The notes below the pieces were generated by a model. The model saw only the letters and a program-made list of their open reading frames with translations, searched no databases and was not told the origin of the DNA. A program made the position numbers and the translations under genes. From Symsagittifera roscoffensis (Eukaryota > Xenacoelomorpha > Acoela > Convolutidae), in the NCBI RefSeq assembly GCF_963678635.1, contig NC_087067.1:44641129-44705128 (forward strand): a DNA stretch of 64,000 nt. Direction: 5' to 3'. Positions 23,624 through 35,429 of the stretch are shown here, in pieces. Numbering within the stretch: position 1 is the stretch's first letter; every line of letters starts with the position of its first letter.

Positions 23624-24740
23624 GCAACCTCAGGTACCACACCATTTCAAACCTACCATTTCTGATTCAAATTTTTGATTTTTATTTAATTTCGAGCAAG
23701 AAAAGCGAGCGAGAAAGTATATTTCGTTTTTCAACCAAAAAAAGTTCCCATAAACATTCATTGGATTGATGAGAGTGATACATCATGTTAAAACCTTTCA
23801 AAAAATTGTCCCAGTAATGAGAAAAACTTAACTAAAATTTTTGAGTTTTAGTTTGATAGCGAGCAAGTAAAGAAAAGAGTAAAGATTTTATATGGAAGGA
23901 TAGCCATGAAATTTAGATTTACTTTAGTAAATTTGTCTCTTGAAATTTTTTCAGCGCGGTCTTGCAAATTAAAAATTCAACGATACTAAAAAAACTTCCG
24001 CCATATAATATTGAAAAATTTTTTTTTGAATTTTTAATGATTTTTTTTTGTTTTCATTTTTCTAAAATAATTGATGCCTAATTTGCCAGTTTTACTGTAT
24101 TTGTCCAAAATGCCTAAATTTTAGGCTTGATTAGATCCTTCAATCACACACCACGCACATGAAAAAAACTATTTTAATTAATTCAAAAAAATTTTAAACG
24201 ATAATTTGAAAAACTAAGAAAAAAAATAGACTTTTTAAGAAATGGTTTGAACATTCTGTGCGACTTGCATAGCAACCGATTGTCTTTGTTATATTTTTTG
24301 AGTACAAAATATTTGAATTTATCAAATCATTGAAATTTTTTTCCAGTTTTTATTGGAAAATAAGCCAAAAAACTGGAAATCTTTTCTGCAATCCTAAAAT
24401 TGTATTGAATCTCTGAATGAAGACAATGGGTACAAAAATGAATTTGTGCTTGAGATTGTTGGCAAGAATTAATTTTTGAAAAACGTTATATTAAGTTATT
24501 TTGCATTCAAAATTTTTCTGTAAAAATCAATATGTATCTTCCAAAAGTTCAGTTAGACGTATAGGTTTTATAAACGTCCAACTAAATAAATGGGCAATTC
24601 CGAGCCCTTTTTATGCAGAATTGATATGCGAAACAGTAAGAATTTCTTAGGAGATTCCTTCTTTCAAATGTTTGACCACTGTATGGAACTGAACCAGGGA
24701 AACATATATGAATGAAAAACAGGTTTGTCCCAATAACTAA
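23600..24740 (+). repeat. Duplicated segment R, copy 2 (includes a family K element)
   Basis: Counterpart of 17,540-18,835. Contains the K text AAAGCGAGCGAGAAAG, the hairpin CTGTGCGACTTGCATAG and GATTGTCTTTGTT, and the same 450-bp tail. It cuts the 5' side of the polymerase frame. Confidence 0.7.
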
Positions 24741-25389
24741 ATAAAAATGAATCTCTATTAATAACCGTGTTCAGTAATTTTAGCTGTTTTTCTACAGTTT
24801 ATTCTCTTCAGTTCCTTAAAAATCTGTCTGTTTCAAAAATAAAATCAAGTATTTTTAGAATAATTTTGTAGAATTTGAAGAAGTTCAGTTAGATTAGAAT
24901 CCGTTGCAATGAGATGATTTTAGCAAAGCCAGAGGAATTACAAGCTCCTTCTTTTACACACTTTTATGCGTGAATTAGTCATTAGTCATTCTTGAAAAAC
25001 AAGAATTTAACATATAGATTAGTATATCAAAACAAAGCTAGTATAAAGTGAATTTTCATTCAAAGCGCTTGGCAGTAATCTTACCTTATCAACATCAACA
25101 TTTTAGGGCGTGCAACTAAGATTTGAAAAAAAACGACATCAGAAAACCATTTGGGATCAAATGGTTATAGCTGAATCGGTTGAAATAACGCCTAAAGCAT
25201 CCTAGAGAAAACAATATGAAATCGATTTTTTTTCTGATCAAGGTTTTATAGTATACATGAGCTCGATATTACCCGACTGACAAAAACTTTCTTGATATAA
25301 AAGAAAAATTCCAAATGAAGGTAGTTAAAAAATCAATTTTTGAAATTTGAGTTTTTTCTACTCATTTTTTCTTATTTTTACCTCTTTGG
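24741..25389. other. No gene seen
   Basis: AT-rich spacer without repeats I can match inside the window. Confidence 0.4.
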
Positions 25390-27757
25390 CCGGATATGTG
25401 GCGGCTTGTAAGCTGCCAATATAGAGCGACGTAAATTCCATGGAGATCGTTTAACAAATGCGACGATGATGACATCTCGGTGGACAAAATTGCAATAGTA
25501 TTCGGTGTTGACGGTGACTTGAAGAAGGTGGTTCTCCGAACGCTTTCACTGAGTGCCGTTGTCAGAAGTCTGAAAACCTGTTAGCTTCTTTTTGAACTCC
25601 CTGAATCTCTTGTTGACGATCCTGTAAGTTTCTGATTTAGCGTCATCCTCCTATGCCGGTTGGATTGTTTGTGGTGTTGGTTCTTCTAAGATAATTACAC
25701 CTCCTGAACAATTTAATGGATTGGACCTTAGATCTTTTCTGATTCTGTCTATTGTGGAACGCTTATTGATTGTTCTTCTCTTGCTTATCTCTCTATTTTT
25801 GGCGGAGTCAATATATTTTTATGTGGTTGAGCTGTCACAGTTACCGAGTTCTCTGAATCCAGCTGAGTATTTTTGGCAATACCGGTGCCGTTGCTACAGG
25901 TAAACTTTCGGTGAGTCATGCTGTTATGGGGTTGGCTGGCTGCTTCTGGAATTCACAGAAATCCTGTTGTTAGGTTTAGATTGTCCTGGCTTCCTTTCGG
26001 GTCAGAATGTTCTGGCATTAACGGTGGGAGTTATTCTGTCATATCACGAAGGTCCTCGGAAGACTAAGTAATTGGTGACACATCCTGATCCTGTCCAAGC
26101 AGTATAAACTGATGTCTTTTTTTTTCGCCGACGTTTTCGGTTTCGACTGCCCTGATTGATTTGAGGTTCTGAATGATGCTGGCTACCTACATGCAGAAAA
26201 TTGAAGTTAACAGGTTTTAAGCTAATGTGACTTTTAAGGATAATTTTTGTTCGTTTCCATTTTGAAAGTACTTCCATGAATTTTTACCCGATTAATTTAA
26301 ATACGGGTGCCCCTGTTTTCCGGTCTAAAATTTTTCGGTGTACACGAACCCGTGACGGATTATGAGTTAGATGAAATTCCAAATTGCATGCATTAACTGA
26401 TTGGGACTGCAAATAAGGTTGTTGATGATGGCCTTTACCTCTCATACGAAATCGTAAATTCTGGGTTGTCCCTAATTGAGATTTGCCCGCGAACTAGCAG
26501 CTAGTCCCGATTTCCTATCCTTGAGCACCCTGAGCTCAGATGATTCATCTGAAAGTGACAAAAGACTGTTGTTTTAATTAGTTTGTTTCCAATCTTGGGT
26601 CGACTTTACCGGAATCTCCAGTACTCTGTATCATTAGATTGTGACGAAATATTATCTCTGGCTAAAGAAAACTCTGCATTAGATTATCGCTCGACAAATT
26701 TCTCAAAGTGAAAACAAACAAAGGTTTGTTTTGGTCATTCTTATATCGTTAACTAAACCATAAACCGCCGACTGGATGTCGTTAAATTTAAGGTTTTTTG
26801 TGGTAACCAGTTTTTGCTTGATCTTTTGACTAAACCTCATCAACAAACCACAGCCACGGTAGTCTGCGAACAAACTAAACTAATATGAATACATTCTCGT
26901 GCAAAATTTAATCATGGTTTTGTTATTCAGTGCATGTTGGTCAGTGCGTTTATCCTTGGTTAGGCTATGGTAGAGAGCTGATATGATCTGATTAAATTCC
27001 ATTGAATGAGTAACTAATTTTGCAGGGTACTTAAAGAACCTATCTACGGTGGGCAGAATAAAAATTTCCTTTCATTACTATCCAACTCCGGACCGGAGTT
27101 TTGGAAGGCTCGAAAAATTTAACGAATGTCAATTTCTCACCGTATTCTGAGCAAGGGCAGATATACTTTACTTTCCGACACTGAACCAGCAGAATTCTTT
27201 TCCATTTCTTAGTTTGGATTCGATATTTCTGGCTCGGAGGTTTGGAAGTTGACTCTGGCTCGGAGGGAGGTTCAGATGACTCAAAAAGTTTGACGGTCTT
27301 AAAACTCATATTGCTTTTTAATTCATAAGAGTTCGGTTTGCATAATATTTCAAATTGTTTCAAAATTATTAGCGGCATGCATTTTATTTCGCCAATTTAT
27401 TGAGGCCTTCCCTGTCTTTGTTCAAGATATGGTTTCTCATAGTTCCTAGCTGTGTATCGGCTAAAAACTGTTCTATTAAACAACTGAGTTCAGAATGCTA
27501 TCTAATCCTACGGCAGAAATTTTCCGCTCACTCGTCACCGCCGATCTTTTCCACTGAACTATTTGACTGACTATATATTGCTCACCTGCTATATTACGTT
27601 TTTTTTGTCCTGATTATTCGGTTTCTTCTGATTTTAGCAATAGCTCTCCTGTTTCTTGCCTGATCTGGTGTCTTTTCCGTTTACCCACTCGTTCCCTCCA
27701 CTCCGACTTGGGTTAATGATAAAACCAACCATTTGTCCAAATTTAATTGAAAATAAA

Positions 27758-28311
27758 CAAGACTGCTCGTATCAGGGCGAAGCCCTGAATGTACCGACCG
27801 CCTTTTAATGTTTATGTAGCAGTAATAACATTTAAAAAATGAAGTGAAATAAAACAAAATGAATTTTTTTCTTCCAAAATTTGAACTTTATTTTCTAAAA
27901 TTTGAATTTTTTAAATGAAAATCATCCCCCCACGCACCATATTAAGTACAAAAGGATAGATTTCGCTCCTTGTAACAAATCAATTATGGCAAATAAGCTT
28001 CTTTCAACCAATTTGGAACGATTTCTAAGATGGATTAAATCTCCGCTTACGCGTTAATAGCGCGAAATATATCGCGTGTTAATTGTCCCAAATTGGCCAA
28101 AATGGCAATCTTTAAACCCCCATAACTTTACGAAAAATGATCACAAGTGAAATATCTTTTAAAATTTGAGATCAGGACAACAATACCTTTCGAAGGATAT
28201 AAAAACATTCCGTCAAAAATGGCTAGTTAAAAAGTCGAAATTTGTCTGAAGAAAAAAATAAACCCACCCCGAGCACAAATATTCCGTTATTTTCGTATCG
28301 AAAGTCGGAAC
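27758..28311 (-). mobile_element. Helentron-like element, family H, copy H3
   Basis: On the minus strand it runs GTTCCGACTTTCGATACG to ...ACGAGCAGTCTTG with the hairpin CAGGGCTTCGCCCTG near the 3' end. It is flanked by AA on both sides; the matching empty site in segment S copy 1 (about 20,085) has a single copy (GA there). Non-coding, 554 bp. Confidence 0.75.
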
Positions 28312-28732
28312 AATAATTTAAGGTTACCCAGAATGATATGTTTTGTGTGTTTTGTGGAACTTCTAAGTTTGTTGTAACCGCGAAAAGTACTGAAATAAAA
28401 AGAGGAAACGGCACTTGATTTCACGGAAGAAACAGTGTCGTCCCGATTTTTTTGGCGAATGTGATCTGTTATATTTTGTGGTCTGTAGTTAAACCGAATT
28501 GATTTGTCATCAGACAAGTTCTGAAAAACTCACACAATTGATACAAAACCCATATCAATTAAAATGTTTTTTTGAGCTTCGAGTGCCCAGTACTACCATG
28601 TACTTCTTAATTAAGAGCTGATTCAAAACATTTATGACTGGCGTTACATTTGACTTGTGTGAAATGTTTTGACAGGTCACATCTTTTTACAATGACAGCG
28701 ATTCAATTCAGAACTTTTTTAAGTGCCTTATT

Positions 28733-29263
28733 GTTCCGACTTTCGATACGAAAGTAACGGAATATTTGTGCTCGGGTGGGTTTTTTTTTCTTCAGACAAA
28801 TTTCGACTTTTTAACTAGCCATTTTTGACGGAATTTTTTTATATCATTCGAAAGGTATTGTTGTCTTGAGCTCAAAATTAAAAAGATATTTCACCTATGA
28901 TCATTTTTCGTAGAGTTACGGCGGTTTAAAGATTGCCATTTTGGCCAATTTAAGACAATTAACGCGCGATATATTTCGCGCTATCAACTCGTAAGCGGAG
29001 AGTTAATCCGTCTTAGAAATCGTTCCAAATTGGTTAAAAGAAGCTTATTTGCCATAAATGGTGTGTTACAAGGAGCAAAATTTATCCTTTTGTACTTTAT
29101 ATGGCGTGTGGGGGGATGATTTTCATAAAAAATTTCAAATTTTCGAAGAAAAAAAATTTTCATTTTGTTTTATTTCATTGAACTTTTTAATGTTATTACT
29201 GCTCCATAAACCTTAAAAGGCAGTCGGAACATTCAGGGCTTCGCCCTGATACGAGCAGTCTTG
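28733..29263 (+). mobile_element. Helentron-like element, family H, copy H5
   Basis: Best-preserved copy on the + strand: 5' GTTCCGACTTTCGATACG, subterminal CAGTCGGAACATTC, hairpin CAGGGCTTCGCCCTG, 3' ACGAGCAGTCTTG. TT flanks both ends, and the empty site at about 20,508 has a single TT (CTTATTCCGG). 531 bp, no coding capacity. Confidence 0.8.
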
Positions 29264-29637
29264 TTCAGGTTTTCTGACCATTGGAAATTGTATTTGTTTT
29301 CACCTTTGAGTCATGATTTGATTGATTCAGCGTGTGCGTGGAAATTTGGGATGAAACGCTGCAATTGGTTCAGCTCTCCAATGAACAAACAGAGCTGTAT
29401 CAAAGAGCTGAGTAGACTTACTCTTAAAATTGATTCAATTTTTGACTGTTTGGGCGTGTAATCTAAGTCATTGAGACCGAATCCTAACCAGGACAGTGTT
29501 GGAACTGAAAATTCTCCCACTGACTGCATTCTAATTTTGCCTGTGGCGTAGTCTGAAAAGTTTGAAAGCTTAGCAAAAATTGGATGTCAAGTTCTAGTAC
29601 GCATTGAAAAAAATTTGTTTGGCTTTATTGTTCCGAC

Positions 29638-30660
29638 TTTCGAAGAAAACGGAATATTTATGATCCGTGTGGTTTTTTCTTTTCAGTCACTGTTAGCCAA
29701 TCGAAATAATAGTTTTCCACAACATTTTTTCCCCATTGAAGATATCAACTTCTTGAGTTCAAATGTAAAAGGATATTTTACCTCCGATTTTTTTTTTGTA
29801 AAGTTCTGGGGGTTTGAAAATTGGCAAACTGGCCATAATTGGACTAAATTATTCGCGCTTTGAAGAAGGTATTCATATTACTGAGAGCGTAACGCGAATG
29901 ATTTCTACGTGGCGAATTATACCGCACAAAATTTTCCCAAAATGAATTGAGGCTAGCTAATCAAATTGGTCATATTTATTTCATACGACTCAACATTTGA
30001 AACTTAGATGGTGTCCAAAATCTAAGTTTTCAATATTTTTCTCCAAAAAGCATTCGATATGAAACAAGACTGCTCGTATCAGGGCGAAGCCCTGAATGTT
30101 CCGACTGCCTTTTAGGGTTTATGGAGCAGCAGTAATAACATAAAAAATTTAAATGAAATAAAATAAAATGAATTTTTTTTTCTCTAAAATTTGAAATTTT
30201 TTTATGAAAATCATCCCCCCACACGCCATTTAAGTACAAAAAAAAGAGATTTCGATCCTTGTAACAAAGCAATTATGGCAAATAAGCTTCGTTCAACCAA
30301 TTTGGAACGATTTATAAGACGGAGTAAATCTCCGCTTATGCGTTAATAGCGCGAATTATATCGCGCGTTAATTGTCCCAAATTGGTCAAAATTGCCAAAA
30401 TGGCAATCTTTAAACCCTCATAACTTTACGAAAAATGATCACAGGTGAAATATCTTTTCAAATTTAAGCTCAGGACAACAATACCTTTTAATGATATAAA
30501 AAATTCTGTCAAAAATGGCTAGTTAAAAAGTCGAAATTTGTCTGAAGAAAAAAAACCCACCCCGAGCACAAATATTCCGTTACTTTCGTATCGAAAGTCG
30601 GAAAAATAAGGGACAGTCGGAATACTCAGTGCGTTGCCGTGATATGCGAGCATACTTGTT
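29638..30660 (+). mobile_element. Helentron-like element, older subfamily, interrupted by H4
   Basis: Counterpart of the element at 20,857. Its text runs to 30,064, is interrupted by H4, and resumes with GGGACAGTCGGAATACTC to the end CATACTTGTT at 30,660. Confidence 0.7.
30065..30604 (-). mobile_element. Helentron-like element, family H, copy H4 (nested)
   Basis: Same sequence plan as H3, on the minus strand, inserted near the 3' end of the older element. Copy 1 has the uninterrupted text ATATGAAATAAGGG, which fits insertion at AA with AA on both sides. Confidence 0.8.
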
Positions 30661-31806
30661 CAACTCCAAACCGTTTGCTTTCAATAATGTGTTATGATAT
30701 TTTTTGGTCTGTGGTTAAAATCCACATAGATAGATTTTGCGTACTGATTCCTGAGAAAGGCATCTAAGTACCGCTGATATGAATTTCTGGCTTCACTTTC
30801 ATTATGCCGGTTTTAAGGTTAACAAGTGAAGCCAGAGTTCATGTGTCCTCCGTGGCATTGATTTTAAAGTTCGTTGCGCTTATGGTGACTCTGAAGCTTT
30901 TTGACTTCCCTGTTGCCGAACTTCCAATTTTTTGAGCAGTTACAGATTCTGCGGTTGTGCCTCAGATATACTCATCCCCTTCTGCTCTGGTTCAGAGTTA
31001 GTATCAAAAAAGTTGGTATCTTCTTTTCATCTAGTTCTGATTAAATACCCGGTTTTTTCCATTGATACAATAGAAAAACGACCCTTTTCTAATACTTTTT
31101 TTGCATATTATGCTTTTCGCTAGGCATTTTTCTTTATGCTCCACAGAAGAAATGTATCTGCAAGACTAGCAATGTTTGGCTGATTGTTTCAGGCAGTGGT
31201 AATCCTACACTTCTATTTGCGTTTTGCGCTTTGTTAAACCGTGACTGTGCGCTATTCCCGGCTTGAACAAACAGCAAAATTTCTTGTTTCATGCAGTTAG
31301 TTTTTGATTAAAATTGTTGACTGACGATTGATTTTTGATTTCGCTTCTGGAGATTTTTTGCTGTTGTTTATACTCTAGGAGTGGCGCCCTCTTCAGTGTT
31401 TTAACAGGAGACCTATCTTCGCAACAAATTTGCCTTACTCAGCCAAGCTTTGACGCTTGACTTGCAAGTTGAAGAAAGAATCGTTCCATTCCTTATTTTT
31501 CTAGCGAAAAAAGAGTTCGAGAGGCTCGGTTTTTCGCTCCGTCAATCGTGTCTGTTTCTGATATAGGCGCTCATTTTTAGGATCATTTTTACAGAATCAT
31601 CGAATACTAAGACTGAATCCTTTAATAGACCATTCGGATGACAATTTTCGCTGAAGCTGACTGCCAGAAAGAGTTGACATATCCAGGTTTCTTGCGGGAC
31701 TGGCAGTTCTGATAATGGTCTTAGCCGGAATGAAATCACTAACAGAAAGTCAGTTTGGTCTTCAAAATAATGTTGAAATGCTGGCTCTGCCATTAAATAC
31801 CACCTC

Positions 31807-32741
31807 AGTCTGCCTCAAAAAGTTAACAACAAAATTTAGTTTTTGAATTTAGAAGTAGAGTGCAGAAAAACTTGTAGAATTGATTCAAACGAAATTGATC
31901 TTTAGAAAATCATCGAGCGTATGTGAAATTAACACAAAAAAAGATTGAATGTTTTGCATTGGCTGGTAACTTGAAATGCTATGACACCGAATAGTAAGAA
32001 GATTGCCATGACGTATCAGGATTCTTTCACCTCAGTGATTAATTGTAAACATGAGGCATGAGGGGTTAACTTCTTTGCTTTTTTCAAGGTTTTTATGCTG
32101 TGTTTTATCACATAAACACGCAGCAGTTCAATTTTCAGAGGTCAGTATAAAAGTTATGCCGAAACTCGTTATTTGACATTTACAATTTGGTAAACTATTT
32201 TGGTATTCGATGCAACGTTTTCTCAATTTTTCTGTTTCAATACACAGCATTGCAATATTTTTCTTAATATTGATTAAAAACTTTTAAGCGCTGAGAAATT
32301 GCGCTGGTAAAAAATTGATTCACAAATCAGTACCGAGAAATTGGCAAGTTAGGCTAAAATTTTAAAATGTTAGCTATTATCACGAAAATAGAGTCAAAAA
32401 TTTTTTTCGTTGTTTAATGATATAAATTTTTGCATGAAAGAGTTTGCTGGACTTGCGAGAAATTGAGTTGTACGTTTTCAGGTTTCATGGAAAGTTCAAT
32501 TGGAATCATTTTTTGACCGTTCTGAAAAACGAAAATCGAGCTGAGGCAAAAAATGTGGCAAAAGTTGGAAAATAATTCTTGCTAAAAATGTACCATTTTT
32601 GTTTTGCCTTGCTCTGAAATTTTTTTTTGAAATTGTAGGAAATACAAAGATTTGAAGAAAATACTATTTTGAAGACATTTGTGAAAGAAAAAAAAACAAT
32701 GTCTAATTATGAAAAAAAAATCATTTCTGACAAGCAACACT
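31807..32741. other. No gene seen
   Basis: AT-rich. No coding frame or repeat matched within the window. Confidence 0.4.
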
Positions 32742-33023
32742 CTATTGATTTGCGAAACAGTTGCTATTTAAACTTGCTGTACGAATAAATGCTAAGCGTC
32801 GCTCGCTTGATTTTTGATATTTTCCAAGTATAAAAATCACCAATATTTCATATTCTTCAGTTGAACAAAAAACAAGCTGCTCTTGGTTATCAAAAAAAGA
32901 GGTGCTTCTCCCCTTGAGTTCAAACAATAGTTTAAGCTCAGTCAACGTGTGCAAAAAATTAAATATGCTGCCTGTTAAGCAATCAAAGTAAGTAGCATGG
33001 TTTCTTCTGCGTGGTTGCTGCAT
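32742..33023 (-). CDS. Hypothetical protein frame
   Basis: A 93-residue minus-strand frame with balanced composition (HTLTELKLLFELKGR, EEYEILVIFILGKYQ) and a TAG stop. It has no signal peptide or convincing membrane segment and no known motif. The surrounding GCAACCATG and GCAACCACG words repeat twice near its 5' end. It could be a short exon or chance. Confidence 0.25.
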   Translation of the reverse strand: MQQPRRRNHATYFDCLTGSIFNFLHTLTELKLLFELKGRSTSFFDNQEQLVFCSTEEYEILVIFILGKYQKSSERRLAFIRTASLNSNCFANQ

Positions 33024-33802
33024 AGTTCTAAGACATGGTTGCTGCAGTTTTTTCTCAATATTTCACAAAGTTTGCCTTGGTGGCAAAAAATATTGGAGAC
33101 CTTGTCTGTCCTATTCTGGTTGCAATCTCTTCCTAAAGGTTCGCAAAGCTAGCTTTCAAAGCTGTTATTGTCTCACCGCCTCACCAGTAAGATATATGAA
33201 GACCAGCAATTGCATATTTTGCCTCTCTTAAACCTTAAAAGTCGAAAAATTTATTTACACTTGAGATCTAAGATGGTTATTTTTTATTTTTTTTTTCATT
33301 TTAAAGATACAAATATAGTCCGTTCATGTGCAAGTAGCCTAGAATGTTTCAAGTACGTTATTATACAAATGCCATCAAACATGCAAAAAAACATGAATCA
33401 GAACAAAACAAAAGTTTGAGTTAAAGCTAGTTTTGTCGGCATTGGGTGGAGCTCAATTAGAAAATATTCTGCTCGAATAAGTTATTATATCTAAACCTAC
33501 GCACAATGCGGGAGAATTGCATCTCAGCTTCACGTTTTTACTCATTCATCGCAATATTTTAGTCTACAAAACGGAAATTTTTCAATTTTTTTCTCGTCAC
33601 AGACAGTTTTTAAATATTTTGTGTAATCCCAATTACAACTAACATAACTGTTTTATGATACCACACGTGAACTCCTAGGAGTTTGAACTAGAAGTTCTAC
33701 TCTTCAGAAAAACAATTAAAAATCGTACTGGTATTTGTAAACTAAAATTTTTATACTCTTAAGATGAATGGCGGATCAACCGTACAATCTCTATAAGAGA
33801 AA

Positions 33803-33883
33803 ATGGGAATAGTCGCAACTTTAGTGCCACTTTATCTTCTGGGCTCATTTTTCACGCTGCCGATAACAGATTATGTGACTATG
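33803..33883 (+). CDS. Signal-peptide first exon, copy 1
   Basis: ATG followed by 27 codons to a strong phase-0 donor (ATG/GTAAGAG). The sequence has the plan of a secretory signal: short N-terminus, hydrophobic core LVPLYLLGSFFTL, then polar residues. Copy 2 at 36,425 differs in two adjacent residues only (AT against PS). Candidate downstream coding in the same unit lies at about 34,290-34,808, where frames with an extracellular-like stretch and a membrane segment are open but broken by stops or indels. Probably the start of a small secreted or type I membrane protein, perhaps no longer functional. Confidence 0.5.
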
Positions 33884-34442
33884 GTAAGAGTTCTACCAGT
33901 GAACAACTTCCTAGCTATATTTTCATCGAGACTATGCTGATATGAATGAAAAGATACAGTTCTAAAGAAAGAAATACTTAGGCAAATGTAAGAAACTAAA
34001 AAAGTTAAACCTTTTTTAAAACACTTAACTTATTGAAACAATGATTTAAAGAAACTTTGGAGCATTTTTTATGAGAACTTTCAAATAATTTTTAGTTATG
34101 TATATAGTTTGGTTGGTTAACACATTCTTTATAAAACAAAATTGCTTCAATGTCAAAAATTTTACTTTTCTGTGACGTAACCAGAAAACAATTGCTTCAA
34201 TAACAAAAATTTTACCATTGTAACGGTTCAAAAGAGGTCAGAATGGTTTAAGAGTGCGATTAATTCCTCTAGTGTACTTTTATGTTTTTGTTTGTTTCGG
34301 CCGGGCGTTGTTTCCGACCGGGACCCCGTCTGCGCTTCCGTTCGACCCGATTAGCCCCATATCGAGCCCTGATGTCTTTTATCAGTCCTGCCATCATTCG
34401 ATCAAGTAGTACACAACACCGATCAAATTATTTTCTCTCCGA

Positions 34443-34658
34443 TTAACTTCCAAAAAGAAACAAATTTATCAGAGCCTGCAGCGAAACCGCGTCATAAACA
34501 TCACCATATATGGTCACACCAAGACTAACTATACCTCTATGTCTCGAACTACACATCGGCCGTTCATTTTCGAGTAACCAGAAAATAATCGCCCCGCTCA
34601 AAACAAAGGCTAACAAATATTCACAACAACACTGAAACTTAACCCCGAGCAAAATCAT
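34443..34658 (-). CDS. Membrane-segment frame, copy 1
   Basis: A 71-residue minus-strand frame with a hydrophobic stretch YLLAFVLSGAIIFWLL, matching 37,054-37,290 for 61 residues. A one-base indel (CCTGC against CCCTGC) then changes the C-terminus. The opposite strand also has partly open frames here, so I cannot decide the coding strand. Confidence 0.25.
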   Translation of the reverse strand: MILLGVKFQCCCEYLLAFVLSGAIIFWLLENERPMCSSRHRGIVSLGVTIYGDVYDAVSLQALINLFLFGS

Positions 34659-34670
34659 CTTTGAAAAAAA

Positions 34671-34808
34671 TGCGCTAAAATTAATATTTTTGCTATTATT
34701 GTAGCCCTTATATTAGCTCTTGTTTGTTGGCATATTGTACTGTCTGCGCTTTTTGAAATTTTTCTAATTAACTTTTTTATTGTAGTTGAAACGCCACCGT
34801 TGATTTAA
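34671..34808 (+). CDS. Open frame with membrane segment, copy 1
   Basis: 45 codons to TAA, no ATG, with the hydrophobic core IFAIIVALILALVCW and a second hydrophobic run. The counterpart at 37,303-37,440 is open over the same length with no indel but several amino-acid changes. It could be the transmembrane exon of the gene that starts at 33,803. Length conservation is the main support. Confidence 0.3.
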   Translation, partial: CAKINIFAIIVALILALVCWHIVLSALFEIFLINFFIVVETPPLI

Positions 34809-35429
34809 GTAAGTCCATGTGCAAGTAGCCTAGAATGTTTCAAGTACGTTTTTATACAAATGCCATCAAACATGCAAAAAAAACATGAATCAGAACAAAA
34901 CAAAAGTTTGAGTTAAAGCTAGTTTTGTCGGCATTGGGTGGAGCTCAATTAGAAAATATTCTGCTCGAATGAGTTATTATATCTAAACCTACGCACAATG
35001 CGGGAGAATTGTATCTCAGCTTCACGTTTTTACTCATTCATCGCAATATTTTAGTCGACAAAACGGAAATTTTTAAATTTTTTTCTCGTCACAGACAGTT
35101 TTTAAATATTTTGTGTAATCCCAATTACAACTAACATAACTGTTTTATGATACCACACGTGAACTCCTAGGAGTTTGAACTAGAAGTTCTAGTCTTCAGA
35201 AAAACAATTAAAAATCGTACTGATATTTGTAAACTAAAATTTTCATACTCTTAAGATGAATGGCGGATCAACCGTACAATCTCCAAGCATGTATAAGTTC
35301 TGAAAAATAATTAAATACAAAACATGCACTCCACACATATAAAAAAAATTTTATTCAGTTTGTACTTTGATGGGCTGAAAAAATATCTGAAAATAATTTG
35401 ATATATCCATCTCTGCAAAGTTATCGTGT

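Larger units (their letters stand above)
25390..31806 (-). pseudogene. Degenerate coding-like segment X+S, copy 2
   Basis: 27,040-31,806 is the second copy of segment S, and 25,390-27,040 (X) extends it with the same compositional style. On the minus strand it opens at 31,793 with the same MAEPAFQ start as copy 1. Open runs include about 27,378-27,040 (112 residues, CPCSEYGEKLTFVKFFE), a 55-codon run near 26,460-26,290, 26,277-26,044 (basic stretch RNRKRRRKKK) and more than 60 codons at 25,600-25,400 without an ATG. Frames shift repeatedly, so it is a dead copy. Three Helentron-like insertions are absent from copy 1. Function unknown; the basic patch could be a nucleic-acid-binding region. 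Confidence 0.4.
33329..34810 (+). repeat. Tandem duplication, first unit (a-b)
   Basis: Segment a (33,329-33,783) and segment b (33,790-34,810) are joined directly here. In the second unit they are 34,816-35,283 and 36,410-37,448, separated by 1.1 kb containing a foldback element. The copies are highly similar with few indels. Confidence 0.9.

Noticed and set aside
34290-34400. Arg-rich frame CFRPGPRLRFRS... as the second exon of the duplicated signal-peptide gene
   Set aside because: It is in phase in copy 1 but stopped in copy 2, and its Arg-heavy text is what the wrong frame of GC-rich DNA gives; another frame is open in both copies.
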